From contig ARYC01017699.1 in NCBI GenBank assembly GCA_000711775.1, positions 1 through 64,000 of the forward strand: DNA of 64,000 bases, given 5' to 3'. Under the pieces are notes generated by a model. The model ran no database searches and was not told the origin of the DNA. It saw only the letters and a list, made by a program, of their open reading frames with translations. This document shows positions 12,625-25,280 of this stretch, piece after piece. The number at the start of each line of letters is the position of its first letter. Position 1 is the first letter of the stretch. Position numbers and translations under genes: made by a program. Origin of the DNA: Oxytricha trifallax. Lineage: Eukaryota; Ciliophora; Spirotrichea; Sporadotrichida; Oxytrichidae.

Positions 12625-13163
12625 TGGGTTTTGAAGGGATCGAACCCATGTTAAAAAGTTATAAATCAGTAATTGTTACCATCTAATACCTACTTAATAA
12701 TCAGTGTTTGATTAGCATTTATCTTTATATATATGTTAAGATTAAATTTAAGAGATAATTTTAGATTTCGTAATTGTATTCGTCGAAAATCAAAATAGGA
12801 CTTTTGAAAATCTCAATATCTAAGAGGAAATTTAACTAAGAATTCCAATTAAAAACAGTAGAATTTTTTGAAATACTAAAGATAATTCACTTTTCAACAA
12901 GCAGAAAGGAGAATATTAAAGAATGAGAAAAAGACATAAAAAGACAAAAATTATAAAAGAAAAATACTGTAAACTTAGAATTTATATCAGAGAGATTCTC
13001 GCTCTCAAAACCAAAAACTAATAAAATATTTAATAATTTACTATTAGCTTTAAATTAAAATGATTTGTGAATTTATGATAATCTTATACATCTCTCAATT
13101 TCTGTAACTTTATTTTAACTCCTTATTTTTTCATAAATTTTATCAATGGGGTTTTATCAATGG
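12625..13163 (-). repeat. dispersed repeat copy A: tRNA-like end plus a G4T4 unit
   Basis: On the minus strand 12695-12625 holds a tRNA-like block: a D-arm-like TTAGATGGTAACA and a T-arm GGGTTCGATCCC. At 13143-13163 is TCAATGGGGTTTTATCAATGG, which contains one G4T4 telomere unit. The same two landmarks recur at 55143-55680. The spacing between them is almost equal: 506 bp here and 509 bp there. The body is purine-rich on the plus strand and non-coding. The acceptor stem does not pair, so this is not a working tRNA gene. Confidence 0.62.
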
Positions 13164-13429
13164 CCTCTCCATAAATACGATTTTGAAAATTATATTGTTA
13201 ATATTATTCAATTAGTATCTTCAGTATTTACTCCAAAATAATTATTTTATCGCCAAATTTTATTCCTACATCGTCAAAGGTTTTTATCGTCGTATTATAT
13301 TAAAATAATTTTTTATTTATAAGATTAAATGCTAATCTTTATATTTTAATAGAAAACCCGAAACTTCTTGTTAAATCTATATTTATAGTTTTTCACATTT
13401 CGATTATGCTTGCATAGTAATAATAATTA

Positions 13430-14990
13430 ATCAGATGAGGTCTCTGGGCCCCAATCATATAATAAAGGGACAAATGCCCTATTTATATTAATAATACTTT
13501 TGTATGGAAGGAAACCGTTTTTAGTGTGCTCAATTTCTAGTCTTTTATAATTCTTTTCGTTGTTTACAATTCTTAAAAGTTAGATCAAAGTCTATTTTAT
13601 TGATCTTCTTCGTATTCAGGTCCCACCTTTAGTTTATTAGTTTTAGCATCATATCGCTGTCATAGGGATCAGTCTTTAAAATGTCTTTATCCTGGATCTA
13701 ATTCCAATTTTGTGGGTTGAGGCATTACAAAGGAAAAATTCAGAAGACTATAGTAGTATGATTAACTCAAATATTATAATAGGGTTTTATTTTTCTTCTA
13801 CCTCCTTTGGGTTAGCAGGATCTTTGAACATAATAAACTTTGTTTAATTCATTACCACTTTTTTATTTTAAAACAAGGAAGGTATTGTGAACCTTTTTAA
13901 TGGAAGGTGGTAAAGGAGTTTATCACTGCGTTTGCTTCAGCTGGTATGAAAATATGATTCTCTTGACATAGACATAACCTTTATTCATAGTAAGTTAGGA
14001 GATTGCTTGAAGTCTTAGGTCAATTACTCTTGCATTTGGAGCAGTGCCAATTATTATTATTCTTTGAATTTCCCCCAATAGTTGTTCGTCCATAACTGTA
14101 TCATTCTTATTATACTATAAAATTTGTAAAAGAGTTATGAAGTAAGGAACATTATTCATTCTAAGCTGGAAATCTGTAGCCCTAGTTTCTAAAGATTTGG
14201 CCAGTTTTGGGATCTTAGAGAAAATTTGTCATGTTTCTGTTTAAGTCCCTCTCATCTTCAGATCTTAGTTTAGTAAGGCTTGAATTGAATCATTTTGTTA
14301 TCGTTTTCCGAAGATAACAGTTTTGTTAATCTTTCTTCCAACTAGAGTTTCAGACAAGATTGATTTATAGTAGAGCATAAAGGCATCTAGTTATTATTTA
14401 TTAAGCTTTTCTTCGTACTCATTGTGTGCATTGAGCTTGTTATGAAGAATTATTAGAATTTAAAATTGTCCTCAACATTTTTCTTCTTCCTATTTCTGAG
14501 CTTTGTTAAAATCAGATCAGTTTATGATATGATGTTAGTTTCTGATACTGATTACAAATTTGCATTATCACTTAATTATTCCTATTAGATAGATTGAATT
14601 GAGTTAAAAGACCTAGGTAATAATGGCTCTGTGTTGATTCATTTTTGGCATAGTAGAGTAGCCAAACTCTGTCTTTGTGAATTTTATTTGCCTGAATTTA
14701 TCTAGTGTTAGGTTTATCCCCAAAATTATTGTATGAGGAGAAGATTGTGAGGTTAAAGAGAGAGTTTAGGTTAATAACTAGGTTGAGTAAGTGTGCTTTG
14801 AAATTCTTGAACGACAAACATAATAAGAAAGTTAATTAAATAATATAAAAGTCTGTGCTGGAGAAACCCTCTTTCCATCAAGTATTTTAAGTTTGTTAAG
14901 ACATTTACCTATGTCCTAAAGTGAAGACTAATTTGATGAACTCAATATAAAAAAGATGGTGGATAGTGGTTAAGTGAGGTGGTTGGTCTT
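13430..14990 (-). pseudogene. coding-like island, paralogous at its 3' end to 46.2-47.5 kb
   Basis: This island is richer in GC than its flanks. Minus-strand ciliate translation gives protein-like pieces in shifting frames: DKFRQIKFTKTEFGYSTMPK (near 14670), KLNAHNEYEEKLNKQQ (near 14420), DPKTGQIFRNQGYRF (near 14190) and KDILKTDPYDSDMMLKLI (near 13650). The extreme 3' end, ggtctctgggccccaat at 13439-13455, closely resembles the end of the island at 46179. No family is recognised. It may be a decayed transposon or multigene-family member, or MDSs with frame-shifting inserts. Confidence 0.33.
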
Positions 14991-14999
14991 TTTCCAGTT

Positions 15000-17770
15000 G
15001 GTTAGCTGCATCATATCTTAATCTTTTATTTTTATATATTTAATAAATATAATTACAAATCATGTTCATGTTAATTAGTGGCTAATCATGATTTTTAATT
15101 AATATATTATATTTTATTGGTCTCCAATACAGGACACCAATGGTAGCGAGAAAAGGAAGAAAGAGCATAAAATGATTATATATTCCTGGTTGGTTTAATC
15201 CCCAGTATTAATTTCTGTAAAGCATTAAATAATAATAATAATTATATTTTATTGTTGGCAAATTAAAAATTTGATAACAATTAAATTAAAGAACCTTATA
15301 TTTTAAAAATCGAGATCATTCATTAAATGATATAAAGAAGTATGAGTTTTATATATAAATTAAATTAGTTATTATTATAAACAATTATAAATTAGCTAGT
15401 CATCCTGGATTTAATGTATTTCTGATGAAATATATTTCACACACAAAAAGCAAATTAAATAGAAGAAGTGGATTTAAAGAAAGCCAACTAAAATTAAGAA
15501 TGCAAAGATATTTAGAAAGCTGAAAAAGAATCAGGTATAAATTTGAAGACATTAGAAGCCAAGTTACCTTATTAGACTCAACATCTAGTGATGGAACTCT
15601 TCGATCGAAAACTGATTCTCAATGATCGAAAAATCGATGGTAATATTGAGCAGCTTCAATAATTTAGTTAGTTTAAATTTAAACTTAAAAAATTTTAAAT
15701 TTCGGTAAACTTTCTAGTCTTACTTACTTTTATTTTTAAAGTTATTTTCCTTTACTCTCATGCGGTCTTGGTTTTTTCCTATTTAGTTTCTCGAGCTTAA
15801 GTTCTTCTTCCTCATCTCTTTCTTATGATCTCTTTTTCCTATACTACCTCTTGAAGAACCATTTGATGCTTTTATCAGAGTTTTTTTAATTCAATTCCTG
15901 ATCTCTTATCCAGCCAATCTGCCTTTGCTTAATCGCTTAGTTATTTTCAACGTTTATCTAAGACAAAAATTAAAATTCAATAAGTTTGAAACGACTAAAT
16001 TTATGAAAACAAAACTTACTAGTGGTAAGATGAGTTGTCTATAATAGATGAATATTTAAGAAATGTTTATATATTCATTTTGATTAGTAGAGATGTTTGG
16101 TTTATAAAGTTTAATGATGGAAAAATTTCCAATTTCTGATCAGTAATTAATCTTAAGTAAAATATTTTTATTCTTTTTAATTATATTTAAGCAATTAATC
16201 TTAAAATATTTGTTCTTAACGCCTCTTTATTCTATTCTATTAAGTTTAATTTGGATCAATTGGTAAATTTCTTTGAACTTATTAATCGAGAATTTTTTAT
16301 GCTTCGCAAGTCTTAATTTTAGTTCATCTATGATTAGGCAAATAATATTTTCTCAGCTTTGATATACAAGTCATCAGAGTTGAGATAATGGTTAGTAATT
16401 TGCTTATTCAAGCTTTAAGAGCATGATACTTTCTAACGGCATTATAAATAACTATTCTTGATTTGAATTTAAACGAAGCATTCATTAGTGTGAGTCATTC
16501 TATCTTTGTTAAGAATATTTAGCATACGACTTTATCCTTAAAATATTTTTAAATAATCGATGTATAGCTAAGCAGTTTCTTTATAAACTTAAAATCTTAA
16601 AAGTAAAGGATATTGTTCCAAATCCCTCTCCTGCTAATTCTTTCTATTCTCCCTGTTACCTACTCTTAAGGCCTTTTTTATTGGGCATCAGTTATTAATA
16701 GGTATTTCCTACTAGTAAATTCAATCACAAAGCTGCTTTGAAATATATACTCCTCTGTCTAATTCTCTTATAAACGAAAATCCAGTATTTTTAATATAAA
16801 TTTTTCGTATTAAATTCGGCCTTATATTTATTAAATAGCTCTCTATCATTTTAAATGTAGATGTAGCCACTATCAAGATTGGAATTATTTTTGTCAATGA
16901 CATGCATATTCTAAGTAATGACTTCTGACAGTCGAATAAGTTATTTATTATTTAATTGGACTATTTTATCACCCTTTAAATCGTTTAGAGAAAGAAATAT
17001 AATTTTCTTAATCTTAATGTTTTGGCTAAAGGACAACGAATGAAAGATTTAGATCTGGTGAAGGCTATGACTCTTTATATAACTGTTAAGAATCCTATCC
17101 AATTTTATATCTTTGCTATAATTCAATCAAATATAAATCAACCGAACTCATCTTGTAAGATAAGTCATTCTTAATAATTTTTAATACTATTTTAGTATAT
17201 AAATTGCTCAAGACAACTCCATGTTACATTAAACTCTAAGTTCATTGCCAATTTAATATACGTTGACCTTAAAGACGAAGTTTTAGTAAAAAGGCTTCAC
17301 TGCTCTTCTCGTCTAATGAAAGAAATAATCATTATTTTCTATCACAATATTTGGTTTTGTCTTAGTTAGTGCTTCATCTCAGAGCTAAATATTTTAATTT
17401 CCAGTACCAAAATTATAAAGCATAGAGCTCTTCAAGTAGCATAATCAGTTTTATACAAATTATTATGGACACAGGAAGTTAAAACCCAATAAATGTTCGA
17501 GGAGATATATCTCATCATACACCTTGAATATATATTTCACATTTCTCTAAACCTCTTTACTGATATTTTAATTATTTTTTTGAGAGCATTAAAGAACTAA
17601 ACAATTGGTAAAATTGTAAAGTAAAAGATAAAAATGTTAAAATTGAGGGAGTTTTGAAAATTTAAATAGAGCGATAAAGAGCGTTTATAATGATAGTTTT
17701 CATGTAGCTTATCTCTAAGTGCCCTTTTATTGTTTTTATGATTCGGAATAGTCATCAATAGTGCAGTGTA
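15000..17770. other. AT-rich DNA, no supported gene
   Basis: Only scattered short frames. I see nothing I can name. Confidence 0.35.
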
Positions 17771-17779
17771 TTGCACATT

Positions 17780-19330
17780 GATATGTTCCATGTTTTCACT
17801 TCACTGTCTATTTTCGAGGACTTGCTATTTATTGTCGCTTGATTCTGGTGCTTTTAGCTCTCTGGATGAGTAATCCTCCTCAAGTTCAGCATTCTAAATC
17901 TCGCTCTGGGTTTGACTTACTACTTCTCTGAATTCAGCTTCTTACTCTTCCATTTATTTTCGTTTTACTTTTGATATCGTCTAGTAGCATCAAGAAGAGC
18001 GAGGTCATAAGCGAGTGGTCTGATTCTATCCTTGAAATCTTAGAAGCCAAGGGAGAAGTTAGAGAACCCTGAGAGCTCTGGGTTGAGTTCTCTCATGGCA
18101 ATCATCCAGTAGTCCTTCAAGTCATTGTTATTGACTGTGTAGTCATCGTAGATTTCATCGAAACGGATATTGTCTATTTAACCTCATTCTAAATACCGAC
18201 GTAGCTTTGCTCATGCCCATCTCTCCTCCTCCATTTTAGTACCTTTAGATAGATCATCAAAGACTGCGGTGACTTGTCATCTCCCAGACAGTAATATTTC
18301 CAGAGAACAGAATAAATCCCGATTTAAAAGTGATGATCTCTTCTTGCAAATTCTCTAGATTAATGGTACAGTTCTTTATAACAGTGCATTGAATGGCACT
18401 TTTCAAGATGATGAGCTTCTGTATGTTATTATTCTTCAGAAGGTTCAAGATGTAAGTAAATGGTGTTCCTCTGATTTCTTAAGCAATTTCTCTTAATCTT
18501 AGTAGAATCCTCTGTAGGGAATATCTTGAGACACTTATAAATTCCTCTTATTTTTAGAGGTTTCCGCCAAGGCACTCTCCTGGCTACATTATAATATTTC
18601 TGAGCCATTTTAATTCCCAGAACTGATATAGTTTCTCATGTTCGCAATAGCATCAGGATTGAAGATAATTTCGGCATCTTCCTTACTCTTCTGTCTCTAA
18701 ATCCATCTATAATTGAAGGCTTCTTCAGAAGTGAATATCATGCCAGCCTATCTCTAGAGCAAGTTGGAAATTAAATCCTTGGCTTCAGCACTGATATTCT
18801 CCCATTAATGGGCACTGAAATCATAGGTTCCATGCATCACATTATTCAAAATTTCGTTGATATTTTTCATCCATAGGGTGGCTTCCTTATTAAAATCATG
18901 TACACCATGACTCCCATCAACCAATTATCCCATTGTGTTGTGTAACTGCCTTTCAAAACTTCTGGTGCTATGTAATATGGAGTGCCATTTGTTGTAATCA
19001 TCAATTCATTCTTAGATACTTTCGCTTTCAAGCCAAATTCGATAAGATTGATGTAAGAATTATCGTTTTCATTGTACAGCAAGAAATTTTATGGCTTAAT
19101 TTCCCTATTAAAGGATTTTACTTTAGATTATAAATCGAAAGAATTTAAATTTACCTATGGCAAATGCTTGATTTGTGCAAGTAGTAAAGCGTTAAAGGCT
19201 TGTTTCATAATCATAGCCACTTAACTTTCTTCAAGTGCTTCTTATTGGTAATGTGATAGAACAACTCTTCACTCTCGCTCAATCGAATAAATATTCAATG
19301 TTGCAAAAACAGTCTTCAACATAGTTTATA
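17780..19330 (-). pseudogene. CDPK-like Ser/Thr protein kinase relic
   Basis: The gene reads right to left with TAA/TAG as Gln. Kinase subdomains appear in order: FYHITNKKHLEESQVAMIMK (VIa region, near 19230), YLHKSSICHREIKPQNFLL (catalytic loop), NLIEFGLK (DFG site), GTPYYIAPEVLKG (activation-loop end), then WDNWLMGVMVYMIL and PPYG, with NINEILNNVMHGTYDF and SAEAKDLISNLLQR further on. This matches Ca2+-dependent/CaM-type kinases. Farther down, DNIRFDEIYDDY resembles the end of an EF-hand loop. Catalytic Asp is Glu in both HRD and DFG, and at least four frameshifts and several TGAs are present, so it is very probably inactive. The ATP-binding lobe is missing to the right, where the DNA turns AT-rich. 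Confidence 0.75.
19105..19154 (-). other. 50-bp insert in the kinase: intron or IES
   Basis: On the minus strand the insert begins GTAAAT and ends TTTAATAG, and removing it joins ..ICH to REIKPQN across the catalytic loop. It is also bounded by a 5-bp direct repeat ATAGG (CCTAT at 19104-19108 and 19154-19158). GT..AG ends favour a spliceosomal intron, while the direct repeat is what an IES pointer would look like. Both cuts give the same product. Confidence 0.65.
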
Positions 19331-19339
19331 AATCATTAT

Positions 19340-20050
19340 ATAATTATTATAAGCTTATATATTATTAGTAGATTATCTAAATCCCAAGAAAATTGCTTTT
19401 ATTCAGGCTATTATAAGTATTAATAAACTAAAATTAATCGATATAATTGATAATATTAATCTTCCATTAGCTTACTGATATTTATTAACTTTACATAATT
19501 AAAACAGTTGAGAAAAATTGCTTTAAATTTTTTAATTGAAATGCATATTAAAAATAATTTATTCACTTTTTTTAAAACTATATATATTTATATAATTAAA
19601 AGAAATTTAATTTAATATTTTATTATTATATTTTGGTATAGGACAAAATGATAAATCATATTTTTTCATAAAAGTTTTGATATTACAGTTTATTTCAAGA
19701 TAATTTATTATCATATATTTATGTTATTAAATTGTGAATTATTAAAAGTTAAAGGATTATATTATTATTGTTAATAATCTAATCAAAATAAGGATTAAGA
19801 CAATTTTAAAGAATGTACTATATTTAATTCAGTTTAATATAGTTATTTATGAATAAAATAAACTTATTACTTATGTTTTAAGCTTACTATAATATAATAT
19901 TTAATAAATAATCAAGAATATATTTAGATTTTTACTAGCATTTAAATAGTATCCTTCAATTCTAAATTAGATTAATATTAAACCTTAATAATCATGATTA
20001 ATATATTTTAACTCTATTTATTCACACATTCGTCTTATTTTAATTTCGTT
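19340..20050. other. AT-rich DNA, no gene seen
   Basis: Extremely AT-rich with long T and A runs. It marks the end of the kinase relic. Confidence 0.5.
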
Positions 20051-20064
20051 TCTTGTTTCAGAAG

Positions 20065-21600
20065 ATGACTATGGAATAATAATTGCCTGAGCAGTTTTTT
20101 GAAACCACTTTTGATGCAATGATTGATGATAATCTTTAATTCCAATACCTCTCTTTTTGTGTTAAGCTAAATCAGCACAATAATAAGATCTTCAATGATG
20201 CAAGCTTATCTATAAATATTAGATACCATGATTGAAGCTCTTTTACTATGCATAAGAAGTCATTAGAAAAAATTACCCTGATTTATAAATTCAACTTTTA
20301 GATAAGGATTTTAATAATCCGCTTCATAAATTAATTAAGAAGGAAGTATGATCGAGCTTAATCAAGAGAACATATTTAAATATAGTTGCTCACAATCAGG
20401 AGTATTCTTATGAGACAAAGACTTTTGTTCTATTTAATTTTATGTATGAAAAGCTTGTTTAAAAGGTTAGGGTATTAGGGAGTTTCCTATCTACTAAAAA
20501 TTCTATATATAGAAGTATTAGAATTTATATTCCATTAGAGGTATAATGCCAATATTGGTTTTTTCGAGATTAAAAATCTCCTGTAGTTCAATGTAAAGGT
20601 CTCGAATACATTGAAGAAAACAAAATTTGTTAGACCTAAAGTTTGCTCAGTTACTGACCTCTTTGTAGCAGGACAATAGAGGTCTTAAGAGGTTCTCTTT
20701 GAATTTGATTATTTTTCTCCTGTGGTAAGTTAAATAAGATAGGAAAATCTGAGAATGGGTTTACAATTCTCGTTTGATGAAATTATAATGTCTTAAATCA
20801 TTCTAATGATTTTTTTTTGCAAAATAGGAGAACTTTTCACACAAAGTGTAATAAGTAGTCAGTTAAGCTCAACCGTTTCTATTGAAAATCTTCAGATATT
20901 ATTCGAATCTCTCTCATATAAACAGACCATTAATTACTAATGTAAAAGAGAAGCAGCAATAGAGTTATTAGAAAATTAAAATTAATATTTAAACAGTCGT
21001 ATAATGGCTGTTAGTCTTAATTTGCAAGAATATCTGCTCCTTTATTTTAATTAGCAACTCTTCAATGTTATCCACATCAAAGTCTTCATTTTTCCCGATT
21101 TTCTCAATCTAAATAATAGTTCTGTGATATTCACTTAGAATTCAAATTTTTATTATCTCTCTCTTTTTTTAGAAATTAATTTATCTTTGTCTTTCTAAAG
21201 GAAATCCTTTGTTTTATAGATATTTTCTCTAAAATAGGTTTATTTTAATAATTTGACATCTCCTCAAAAGACTTTGATGACATATCATCAGAACTTGCAT
21301 GGAATCATATAAAAGAACTTTATTTAAGGTTATTTATTTAAAAAAATAGGTAATAAAAAGCAAATATGCATCCATATTCAAAGAGTAACACGTTAGATTT
21401 TATAATTTAGTTAGGGTCAAATCTCATTCTATACAATATAATAATTTAAAGCTTAAAATATTATATCATTTAAGTAAAATTGTATTATATATTCCTATAA
21501 AAATTATTTAAGGGGTTAAATTAGAAGTAAGTTCAGCTTGAATTGTAGTAATACTTTTAAGTTCTTAACAAACATTTTTTAAGAATGTATTTGCTCATGA
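20065..21600 (+). CDS. 511-codon frame with one internal TGA, unrecognised
   Basis: ATG at 20065 follows a T-rich tract ending ttgtttcag, like a 3' splice site. The frame starts MTMEQQLPEQFFETTFDAM, meets a TGA at codon 57 (20233-20235) and then runs without TGA to 21598-21600. Codons 175 to 300 look the most protein-like (VKVSNTLKKTKFVRPKVC, then QRSQEVLFEFDYFSPVV). The last third is monotonous and may be chance. A 455-codon TGA-free run is long even for this composition. No family is recognised. The TGA could be decay, or could mark a short insert. Confidence 0.32.
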
Positions 21601-21609
21601 ATCTTAGAA

Positions 21610-24230
21610 TATTTACCGACCACACCAGGGGTTTGAATAATTCTAGTTTAAGAATTTGTCAATGTATTAATTCTGGAGGGCCAATATCATTTGAGCCCTT
21701 TCGATTTATTCTGAAAATTTTACCACCAAGGTGTTATCATTTTTTTGTTTTTAAAAGATTTCTCATGATTATTTATAATTTGTAGTGCCCAGAGGACTAG
21801 AATGAAAGCATAATTTTAAGAGCGTATAAATATATTAAATTTTTCATATCAATCAATGGCAAATGTTTTTCTTTGGTACTTTTAATTGTCAGAGATTAGC
21901 ATCTATTCTAATTTCTGGCTGATAATTTCGTTTCTCTTGAATTAAGAAGTTAATGAACTTATTTCATTAATCCATGAAATAATTCAAAATTATCATTTAA
22001 TGAGAATATCTCATCTCTAACTTTGAGCTGGGATTAATCCTATCATCATTTCATGCATGGCCATCTCAGATGGAGTACTTATCAAAAAGATAACTTATGT
22101 TTTATCAATAATCAAGTGGGATTTACAAGTAATTACAAAATAGAACAGTTCTTGATTATTAATTTATGAGATTTAATCCTCTAGATTTCTTGATGACTTT
22201 CCTTAGCCCTGCTTAATAAAAGCTGAAGACTGGAAAGCAATAAGACTTATTGTCATATCCCCATCCGTAGCCACAATAAAGTTAAGTTAACAAACTTCGT
22301 TCTCACAACTAAGCTTAAGATAGAAGGTTTTCAAAGAAACAAGCGTAAGATAATAGTCTTTATACAAACCTAGTTTACCTAAGTTAAATTTGCTGAAAAT
22401 GAGCAGATATTAGATAAAGATATCTAAAAGTCCTATTTGAAAGTAAAGACGAGGAAAAATAAATCCTTAATAAGAAATGTGCAAACAAGCAGACTTAAAT
22501 CTAAAAAGGGCTTTGGAAATTGAAATATTTAATTTAATCAAGATGGATAGTTAATTTATTTATTAGACTGATTCTAGTATTCAAACATTTTAATTTATAT
22601 TATTATGCTTAATACTATTAACTTTAAAATTTCAAATTTTATATTTAACAGTAAAATGTCCTTCTCAAGATAAATTCCTCTGAAAATCAAAATCGTTTTG
22701 TATATATTTTTTTCCATTTTTTATTGAATATTTCCAAGTACTTTATTTAAATTTTAATTAAATCGTAATTAATGCAACAAGGTGTGTAAAAATGGCTACA
22801 ACACCAGCTTCTGTAGAGTACCCTTTAAATAACCCATTATTTTGCTGCGCGGGGAGTGAAATATATTATTTTAGCAAAACCCTGTTTCTCCAGCCAAAAC
22901 TTTGTATAAGATTTCTCTATTTAAGCATTTAAATCGATTATGCATGTAAATCTATATTATTTATTGAATAATCACATGTATTTCTTGCAATACATTAATT
23001 CTTAATTCACATTATAGTTTTAAGATTTAAAATAACAACCTGTCTCTTTTTTAGTTGCTACTGTTAAAATTATTTTATCCAAATCGAATGAAGTTCTTTC
23101 ATATTTTCACTATTTTAAATTGGAACTTAACTAAAATAGTTACTTCCGTATCATAATTAATGTAAAGGCTTTTTATTTCATGTAATTAGGAAAAAATGGG
23201 CATATTTATAAGTTGTTTGATTATAATTTATTTGATTTCTCGCTGCAGTAAAACTGAGATAACTACAATAGCTAAATTTGACTATTTGTTATGAAATATA
23301 ATACATTATCCAATTTTATCTGAGATTGAGATATATAATAATATTTATAATAATGTTAATAGCTACAAATCTGTTGATCAAATAAATTCATATTCTCTAA
23401 AGACACACAACTTATATAAATCTGATTTAAAAAAACATTAATTTTTCAATCAAATACTAACCTTATTCATTAATGACTAGAAGTTTAATTTATTTTGAAA
23501 TAGGTAAATGATAATAAGAGACATTTGAAATATAAAATGAAAGTGTTTCTTATATATGTTTATTCATATATATAATTATTGATATTTTGCACTTTGATAA
23601 TTACTCTGGACATATATTAAGTTAACATAGTGTCCATAATTGCAAGTGTCAGCTAGGCTACAGGTATCATCCTCAGCTTCAACTAGGACGAAGTTTTAAT
23701 ATATAATTCTCAAATCGTTTCCAAAATATTCTAATCCGCTCTTGCCTAATTCACCTAATTTCATTTCTAAGTAATGCTTAGCTTAAAGGAAAGACTAGAC
23801 AACATATTAAATTTTATTTAACATTTTAATCTATCAAATAGCAGAAGCTGATGATAACAAATTATTTTCACCATATAAATCTTCCAGAATAAAATACTTT
23901 TATTTGTTAAATAAAGCCAATTCTGAAACTCTTGATGATGTTTTTTGCTGCATTTTAATATAAAATATTATATATAAATGCTGCATATTAACTCACTCGT
24001 AATTATGAATTCTCTGTCTATTGTTGTGATAAATCATAATTCAGGCATTGATTAATCCTTGGGAACTGGATCTTGATAAGTTTTATATTTAAATTAAGAT
24101 TTCCCTGAACGATTTTCCAAAAGTTGAATGTTATATATATTTCTATAAAAATCTTTTCGTATTATATAAATGTATTATATAACTCTCACTCTTTTATTTC
24201 ATGGGAATGCTTCTTGATATTTATTGAATA
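21610..24230. other. AT-rich DNA, no supported gene
   Basis: No reading frame I would defend. It contains one copy of a repeat pair at 22819-22895. Confidence 0.35.
22819..22895 (+). repeat. repeat pair, copy 1
   Basis: ACCCTTTAAATAACCCATT, a variable stretch and then a TTTTAGCAAAACCCTG-type end. The same order recurs at 50406-50475 (ACCCTTTAAATTACCCATT ... ATTCATGCAAAACTAGG). Similarity is roughly two thirds by eye. Confidence 0.45.
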
Positions 24231-24244
24231 TTCATTTATCAATT

Positions 24245-25280
24245 AAGGACTAGCAACTGTCAATTTACCTCTCTATAACTTGCAAGCAGTCTCTCATAGA
24301 ATGTCTCCAGTATCTGGTCTAGTTTCAACTTGGTTTAGTCTGTTTGTTAGGTCACCTTCAAATTGAGAAATTCACTATGACAAAAGTTGCTATTGCATAT
24401 TGTCACATAAATCTAGACCTCCTGTTTATAATCTTCCCACTTATGCCATTTCTGAATTGGGCTGTAGAAGTACTCCAGAGATTAATGAGTTTATTGAGAG
24501 TTCGCAGACTTAAAGGTGCTCCTGCTGTTGATTATTTAATTTATAATTTAAACACACAAAATATTAATTATAATGATTTTAAAAATGTTCATAAATTTAA
24601 CATTATAAGTGTAGATTGGAGTAAGACAAATAACGAACTAAGGTGGGCTCTAGATTTAGTTATTTAAAAGATTTTCTATCTAAAATAGGTTCATTATTAT
24701 CATACAAATGAAAATAAGCTTTAAGTATAATGATTTAATTTATTGTTATTGTTATTATAAAACAAATTAAAGATTATATATAGAAATATCTAAATTCTGT
24801 TGTGTATCTTTTTCAATTGTTTGAATAAATCTATATCTTATCAAAATAATCGTGCTTCTTTGCTCACAGCATCCTCCCTGAAAATCTCTTTTGCTGCTCT
24901 CTTTGATTCTAACCGCCTCATAGAATCATTTAAAAATATTCATAATGGCAGTTTCTTGTCTACCTGCTTCTTCCCCTTACTGAGTCAAACCAAAAGACAT
25001 CCAGGCCAAAATGACTTCTTTTTATCTACTTTCTTAAACTTACTCAATAGTATTGAATTAATGAAAATGATGGCTGCTGATGTATGCAAATGCTCCTAAG
25101 GTATCTTTTACTTTCTTTTGGCAGTTTTTGGGTTTAAAAAATAGTTGCATCTTAACCACTCTATCTAATTGAAAGAAGGGAGTGTCATTCATTTCATCTG
25201 GCAGTGCTCTTTTCTGCCTAAGATTTATAGCCTTCATTTTTAGCCTGAAGGAATTGATCTTCCTGGAGAAAATTAAATAA
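24245..25280 (-). pseudogene. coding-like island, two pieces
   Basis: The right piece (25280-24790) reads MKAINLRQKRALPDEMNDT, then KPKNCQKKVKDTLGAFAYI. In another frame it gives SMRRLESKRAAKEIFRED. The left piece (24540-24245) gives PLSLRTLNKLINLWSTSTA and QTKLKLDQILETFYERLL. Frame changes separate the parts, and AT-rich DNA lies between the two pieces. I recognise no domain. Either MDSs of one gene or a relic. Confidence 0.3.
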
